Assembly: GCA_041623895.1 (NCBI GenBank)
Contig: JBFJVZ010000092.1
Coordinates: 1-19,724, forward strand
Direction: 5' to 3'
Length of the DNA stretch: 19,724 nt
Origin: JBFJVZ01 sp041623895
Lineage (GTDB): Bacteria > Planctomycetota > Planctomycetia > Pirellulales > Pirellulaceae
Shown here: positions 16,296 to 19,724 of the stretch, piece after piece
Layout of the letters: every line of letters begins with the position of its first letter
Numbering within the stretch: the first letter of the stretch is position 1
Made by a program: the position numbers and the translations under genes
The notes under the pieces: model-generated
Databases searched by the model: none
What the model was told of the DNA's origin: nothing
What the model saw: the letters and a program-made list of their open reading frames with translations, nothing else

Positions 16296-17230
16296 CAAAG
16301 ACCCCAATAAACGAGGACCAGCGACATGATGGCAGCCAACGTCACCGGACCCCACAACAGTCTCATCGCCTGATCGATTCGCAGCCGCGGCGCTGTGTTT
16401 CTGATCAACACGACCAGGGTGACAATGCTCAGGAACTTCAGTAATCCCAGCCCCGCAGCCAGCCAGCCCTCGGAAAAGGGAATACCGCCTGCATATAAAA
16501 CCAGTAAGAAGACTGGACCGGTAAACAGCATCATGGCTTGCGTTAGTTTGTACATTGCCAAAGGTGGCCCCGAGTACTCGATCAACACTCCGCTGCCCAA
16601 TTCGCATTCCGCCTCCGGGATATCAAAGGGCACGCGCGTCAGTCTGGCCTGCATGGCGATCAGGGCAACCAACAAGGCCAGCAGTCCGGAAAACTGGTGC
16701 GCAACTGGCGGTGCGGCAAGGATGTCTGCCAGCTGAATACTGCGCGCAGCAATGATCGGAACGCAGGCCACCAAAATAAACGGCAGCTCATAAGCCATGA
16801 TCAGCTTCATTTCTCGACTTCCACCCAGCGAAGCGAGCGGATTTTGAGACGCGAATGCGCCCAGAATCATGGACAGCGAAGGCAATGCCAATAAATACAT
16901 CACCACGATCAAATCCCCGGCGAAGATATCTTGCGGAGCCCACATGGCCTGGCAAAGTATCGTCGAGGCCAAGGTCACACCGGCCACGCCAATCAGGGGT
17001 GCGGAAAGAAAGAACCACGAGAGCGTACCCTCGGGAACGCAGGTTTCCTTCACAAACAGCTTGGCAACGTCATAGAACGGCTGCAGCAGTGGAGGTCCTT
17101 TGCGCATTTGCACCCGCGCGGTCAGCTTGCGGTCAAACCAACTGGTCAGCAGCCCCGCTGCCGCGGTAAAGACGAGTCCGGGGAAGAACAAGAATTGAGC
17201 GATCGCAATCACACCTTCCCCCTTTCCCAT
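16295..17230 (-). CDS. NuoH/HycD/MbhM-like membrane subunit
   Basis: A 311-residue integral membrane protein that links the hydrogenase head to the ion-translocating arm. Family signatures are clear: SWFDRKLTARVQMRKGPP at about 29-46, followed by LLQPFYDVAKLF; GSREMKLIMAYELPFIL in the middle; and VPFDIPEAECELGSGVLIEYSGP at about 200-222, the acidic loop that contacts the soluble module. About eight helices are visible. The ATG at 17230 overlaps the preceding ferredoxin gene by 22 bases. A GTG at 17212, overlapping the TGA as GTGA and preceded by the purine run AAAGGGGGAAGG, is an alternative start that would remove six residues. Sequence and context fit group 4 hydrogenase, not a stand-alone complex I. 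Confidence 0.93.
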   Translation of the reverse strand: MGKGEGVIAIAQFLFFPGLVFTAAAGLLTSWFDRKLTARVQMRKGPPLLQPFYDVAKLFVKETCVPEGTLSWFFLSAPLIGVAGVTLASTILCQAMWAPQDIFAGDLIVVMYLLALPSLSMILGAFASQNPLASLGGSREMKLIMAYELPFILVACVPIIAARSIQLADILAAPPVAHQFSGLLALLVALIAMQARLTRVPFDIPEAECELGSGVLIEYSGPPLAMYKLTQAMMLFTGPVFLLVLYAGGIPFSEGWLAAGLGLLKFLSIVTLVVLIRNTAPRLRIDQAMRLLWGPVTLAAIMSLVLVYWGL

Positions 17231-17697
17231 CGCGGCGCGATTACGGCGAGGTGTTCGTCAATGATCTGCAGATTTGGTTCGGTACCATCAACTTCGCGGT
17301 AGGCGATGGCGTCTTTTACACAACCGGATACGCACAGCGGCTGCTCGGTCGCCGTGTCGATGCAGTAATCACACGGAGCCACGTAGAAGCCGACCATTTC
17401 CGGATAGATCGTCCCGAACGGGCAAGCCTGTGTGCAGAGCTTGCAGCTGACACAGCGAAGGTTAAAACGCTTGATCGTTCCGTCATCCTGCCGCTCGAGC
17501 GCATCGTAGGGACACGACTTGACACAACTGGCATGCTGGCAGCGGCGACAGACGATCCCAAACGTCGCCCGTTCCTTCAGTGATTGAATGCCCTGGTCCT
17601 GATCGCCACCGTGCTGTCCGTAAAAATAGCCGCAGTTGACCGTGCACTCTTGGCAGCCTTCGCATTTCGTCAAATCCAAGACAATACGTAAACTCAT
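17209..17697 (-). CDS. HycB/HydN/CooF-like ferredoxin with four [4Fe-4S] motifs
   Basis: A 162-residue electron carrier with 16 cysteines in four cluster motifs. They are C12-C15-C18-C22 (CEGCQECTVNC), C50-C53-C58-C62 (CRRCQHASCVKSC), C82-C85-C88-C92 (CVSCKLCTQAC) and C109-C112...C122-C126 (CDYC...CVSGC). This is the polyferredoxin layout of HycB, HydN, CooF and DmsB-like proteins. No Tat signal or membrane anchor is seen, so it should be cytoplasmic. The ATG at 17697, 5 bases after the diaphorase stop, is preferred over a TTG at 17712 that overlaps it. Its place between the NAD(P)H-reactive genes and the NuoH-like gene suggests that it wires the diaphorase to the hydrogenase. Such subunits can also take electrons from a formate or CO dehydrogenase, but none is seen here. 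Confidence 0.9.
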   Translation of the reverse strand: MSLRIVLDLTKCEGCQECTVNCGYFYGQHGGDQDQGIQSLKERATFGIVCRRCQHASCVKSCPYDALERQDDGTIKRFNLRCVSCKLCTQACPFGTIYPEMVGFYVAPCDYCIDTATEQPLCVSGCVKDAIAYREVDGTEPNLQIIDEHLAVIAPRWERGKV

Positions 17698-17702
17698 CGT
17701 CG

Positions 17703-18530
17703 TCAGTCCCAAGATTCCGGTAAGGCCTGCAGCTGCGCACAGCTGAACACCGGGCCCTCATAACAAACGTGATACGGCCCCAGCCGGCAGTGACCACATT
17801 TCCCCAAACCGCAACTCATGTTCCGTTCCAACGACAAATAGATATCGCTGTCGGCGTAGCCTCGATCGATCAACTTCCGCGACACGAACTTCATCATCAC
17901 AGGTGGTCCGCACATCACCGCCACGCCGTCTTGCGGGTGACAATCCAGGTGCGCCGGATCCAGGATGTCGGTCACGACGCCCACCGGTCCCGTCCAACCC
18001 TCTTCCGCATGGTCCACCGATACCAGCACGTCCACTTTCTCGCCTTTGTTCCAACGATTGGACGCGGCGTCCCGGAAAACCATGTCTTGAGGCGAACGCG
18101 CGCCGATGCGGACCAGAATTCGAGAGTAGTGATCCAGGTCCTCGAAGAGCGCAAACAGCAACGCCCGTAGCGGTCCTACGCCGCAGCCTCCGCCGACGAT
18201 CAAGATCTCCCGCCCGCGAAATCTCTCGATCGGATACGCCTGACCATAAGGACCGCGTACGCCCAGCGTGTCGCCAACGGACATTTCATGCAAGGCGTCC
18301 GTGACCCGGCCGACCCGCATGATCGTGATCTCCATCCGATCGGTGATAGCCGGCGATGAGGAAGGCGTAAAAGGTGCCTCGCCGATGCCCGGCACCAACA
18401 ACTCGACAAACTGACCCGCCTGGAACGCGATCGGCTCCGCGGGACGTAACCCAAAGGTTTTGATCGTTGGTGTTTCGTCCACGATCTGATCAATCGTTGC
18501 CACTATCGGCAGGTAAGGATTCTGTTTCAT
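17703..18530 (-). CDS. hydG: FAD/NAD(P)-binding oxidoreductase subunit, HydG (sulfhydrogenase gamma)/AsrB/PyrK-like
   Basis: This 275-residue flavoprotein of the ferredoxin-NADP reductase fold would exchange electrons between NAD(P)H and iron-sulfur clusters. The conserved start NPYLP is at residues 4-8, an FAD-binding EAPFTPSSSP at 51-60, GVRGPYGQAYP at 90-100, the NAD(P) pyrophosphate loop IVGGGCGVGPLRALL at 111-125 and VMCGPPVMM at 205-213. A PyrK-type [2Fe-2S] motif follows at C240-C245-C248-C256 (CGLGKCGHCRLGPYHVC). This is the layout of sulfhydrogenase gamma, of AsrB and of the dihydroorotate dehydrogenase electron-transfer subunit. NADH versus NADPH preference is not readable. The start lies inside the previous gene (41-base overlap); since the conserved NPYLP comes directly after it, the overlap is probably real. 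Confidence 0.9.
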   Translation of the reverse strand: MKQNPYLPIVATIDQIVDETPTIKTFGLRPAEPIAFQAGQFVELLVPGIGEAPFTPSSSPAITDRMEITIMRVGRVTDALHEMSVGDTLGVRGPYGQAYPIERFRGREILIVGGGCGVGPLRALLFALFEDLDHYSRILVRIGARSPQDMVFRDAASNRWNKGEKVDVLVSVDHAEEGWTGPVGVVTDILDPAHLDCHPQDGVAVMCGPPVMMKFVSRKLIDRGYADSDIYLSLERNMSCGLGKCGHCRLGPYHVCYEGPVFSCAQLQALPESWD

Positions 18531-19563
18531 CCACCGCTCTCTTCAGTACTGCCCGAATATCGATCTTGCCCGTGCATACTTCGGTACATCGGCCACAGCC
18601 ATCGCAGGCGTAACAATCCAGCACTGCTGGGAAGTAGTCGAATTTCTTTTCAAAGCGATTCCGCAGCCGCCTGGCACGCCCGGCACGCGGATTCGCGCCG
18701 CCGGCAACGCGGGCAAAGTTCATCAGCAAGCAACCATCCCACTGTTTCCCACGTGCGGGAGCACCCTCCGCCGTTCCATCGGTCAATTGAAAACAGTGAC
18801 AGGTGCAGCAGGCAAAGTTGCACGCGCCGCACTCCACACAATCTTCCGCAAAGTCGCCCCACAGACTGGAGTCCTTGGCGCCCCGAACCGCCGCTGCCAG
18901 ATCCAGACCAGGCCGCAGTCCATGCTGCGCCGACTGCTGAACCAGCCGTCGCTGCATGGCGGCTCGGCAGCGTTGTTGTTCGTCCAACAACATCTGGTCA
19001 GCCGGGACGAGGTAATCCGACAACCCGTGCAACAGCTGTTGGCCCCGATCGCTACCCGCGTCAATCAGATAGCTTTGCGAAAGCGGTGAAATGTTGATGT
19101 CGTAACCTTTTTCCGCGTACGGTTTCTCGCCCACAACGGGGCAGAAGCAAACGTCCAAACAATCGGTGCAATCACAAGTCACGATGATCGTTTTCTCGCG
19201 AGCCTGGACGTAATCAGGATCCGAGGGCGGTAGTCCGGCGAATATGTGATCTTGAATGCGGAGTCCGGCCAAATCACAGTTCTTGACTCCGATCACAATC
19301 CGCGCGGGCAACGGCTCCGATTCGTCACGAACAAAGGCAGGACCAAGAAATTCACGGGGCTGAAAAAAGATCGACTTCAGCGGCTCGATCTGACGAAAAG
19401 CACCCAGCGTCAGCCGATTCCCATCCCAGGTTTCCGTCCGCACCAAGTGGTATTGCCCCGCCTCGCCGGCCTGAAGCGCAAAGATCTCACGTCCGCGACA
19501 CAACGCGGCAAGCAACCCATCGATTGTGCTCCCCGGAGCAATCGTTTTCGTTGACGTGTTCAT
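18490..19563 (-). CDS. hydB: 4Fe-4S dicluster subunit, HydB (sulfhydrogenase beta)/AsrA-like
   Basis: A 357-residue iron-sulfur protein that partners the HydG-like flavoprotein. The C-terminal third carries two ferredoxin motifs, C242-C245-C248-C252 (CVECGACNFAC, followed by a further CTCHC) and C320-C323-C326-C330 (CDGCGRCTEVC). The family-typical middle part has GVKNCDLAGLRIQDHIF at 92-108 and a Cys-rich loop TCDCTDCLDVCFCPVVG at 129-145. Homologues form the electron-transfer half of archaeal NADPH-dependent sulfhydrogenases and of anaerobic sulfite reductase. No siroheme AsrC is present here. The ATG at 19563 is chosen because it overlaps the upstream stop as TAATG; a second in-frame ATG at 19581 would extend into that gene. 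The context supports a diaphorase module for the group 4 hydrogenase. Confidence 0.9.
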   Translation of the reverse strand: MNTSTKTIAPGSTIDGLLAALCRGREIFALQAGEAGQYHLVRTETWDGNRLTLGAFRQIEPLKSIFFQPREFLGPAFVRDESEPLPARIVIGVKNCDLAGLRIQDHIFAGLPPSDPDYVQAREKTIIVTCDCTDCLDVCFCPVVGEKPYAEKGYDINISPLSQSYLIDAGSDRGQQLLHGLSDYLVPADQMLLDEQQRCRAAMQRRLVQQSAQHGLRPGLDLAAAVRGAKDSSLWGDFAEDCVECGACNFACCTCHCFQLTDGTAEGAPARGKQWDGCLLMNFARVAGGANPRAGRARRLRNRFEKKFDYFPAVLDCYACDGCGRCTEVCTGKIDIRAVLKRAVDETESLPADSGND

Positions 19564-19724
19564 TACCGATCTCGAAACCATCGTTGGCGTGTTGCATCTG
19601 CCCGAAGCAGAGCGATACGTTGCAAACTCTGTTCCGCGGACTGGCGGGGTATCCGGACGGCGAGGCGGTCGAGGACTTCCGGCGAGACGGCATTCCCAGA
19701 CCTGTCGGCTCGGCAGGAGCCTCG
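19563..19724 (-). CDS. C-terminal end of an unidentified protein (runs off right edge)
   Basis: An open frame of 53 codons enters from the right edge and ends at a TAA that overlaps the start of the HydB-like gene (TAATG). The tail is Arg-rich and helical (VSPEVLDRLAVRIPRQSAEQ near the middle, ending RQRWFRDR) with no Cys motif and no membrane segment. I do not recognise the family. The one-base overlap makes it likely that the gene belongs to the hydrogenase operon and is translationally coupled to the HydB-like gene. It could be an accessory or regulatory protein. A 68-codon frame in another phase (19487-19693) overlaps the HydB start and is disregarded. Confidence 0.55.
   Translation of the reverse strand, partial: RGSCRADRSGNAVSPEVLDRLAVRIPRQSAEQSLQRIALLRADATRQRWFRDR

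Noticed and set aside
16296..16607. Upstream extension of the hydrogenase small-subunit reading frame
   Set aside because: It is an out-of-phase reading of the NuoH-like gene; the small subunit starts at the TGATG junction.
12303..17230. Complex I (nuo) operon rather than a hydrogenase
   Set aside because: The large subunit keeps both Ni-binding Cys pairs and a cleavable tail, a HycI peptidase is present, and nuoA, E, F, G and J are missing.
17703..19563. Anaerobic sulfite reductase (asrAB)
   Set aside because: AsrA and AsrB are similar, but there is no siroheme AsrC subunit and the genes are coupled to hydrogenase genes.
19487..19693. 68-codon minus-strand frame overlapping the HydB start
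   Set aside because: It is in a different phase from both flanking real genes and has no protein-like features.

Overview
The window looks like a piece of a planctomycete chromosome, most likely Pirellulales-like. The main clue is the large secreted protein that combines a beta-propeller, HEAT-like repeats and a C-terminal haem-binding CxxCH domain, an architecture typical of Planctomycetota. The moderately high GC content, weak or absent Shine-Dalgarno sites at many starts and secreted PDZ and cyclophilin neighbours fit as well. There are no rRNA, tRNA, CRISPR or transposase signals, and no stretch over 300 bases lacks a gene.

Left part (1-5908). In order: the N-terminal part of a lipoprotein running off the left edge (minus), a GNAT-type acetyltransferase (minus), an exported cyclophilin (minus), then, divergently, a 1024-residue secreted propeller/HEAT/cytochrome c protein (plus), which converges 3 bases away on a secreted PDZ protein (minus). 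This is ordinary planctomycete chromosome.

Right part (6047-19724, all minus). This is one tightly packed operon of at least 18 genes that continues past the right edge. In transcription order: the tail of an unidentified protein; a HydB/AsrA-like iron-sulfur subunit; a HydG/AsrB/PyrK-like FAD-NAD(P) subunit with a 2Fe-2S motif; a four-cluster HycB/CooF-like ferredoxin; the [NiFe] group 4 hydrogenase core (NuoH-, NuoB-, NuoC- and NuoD-like subunits); a NuoL/MrpA-N-like antiporter subunit; a DUF4040-MbhE protein; MrpB, C, D, E, F and G; a HycF-like 2x[4Fe-4S] subunit; a HycI-like maturation peptidase; and a PflX-like radical SAM protein. Many junctions are ATGA, TAATG or short overlaps, so the subunits are probably translationally coupled.

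How the genes fit together (inference). The HydB/HydG pair would exchange electrons with NAD(P)H, the two ferredoxin-like subunits would wire them to the [NiFe] site, and the NuoH-like subunit plus a complete Mrp set would couple the redox reaction to Na+/H+ movement. HycI would process the large-subunit C-terminus. The result is a predicted NAD(P)H- (possibly also ferredoxin-) linked, Mrp-linked membrane-bound hydrogenase. This resembles archaeal Mbh, but adds a diaphorase module and a second antiporter-like subunit. That second subunit lacks the TM5 glutamate normally needed for ion translocation.
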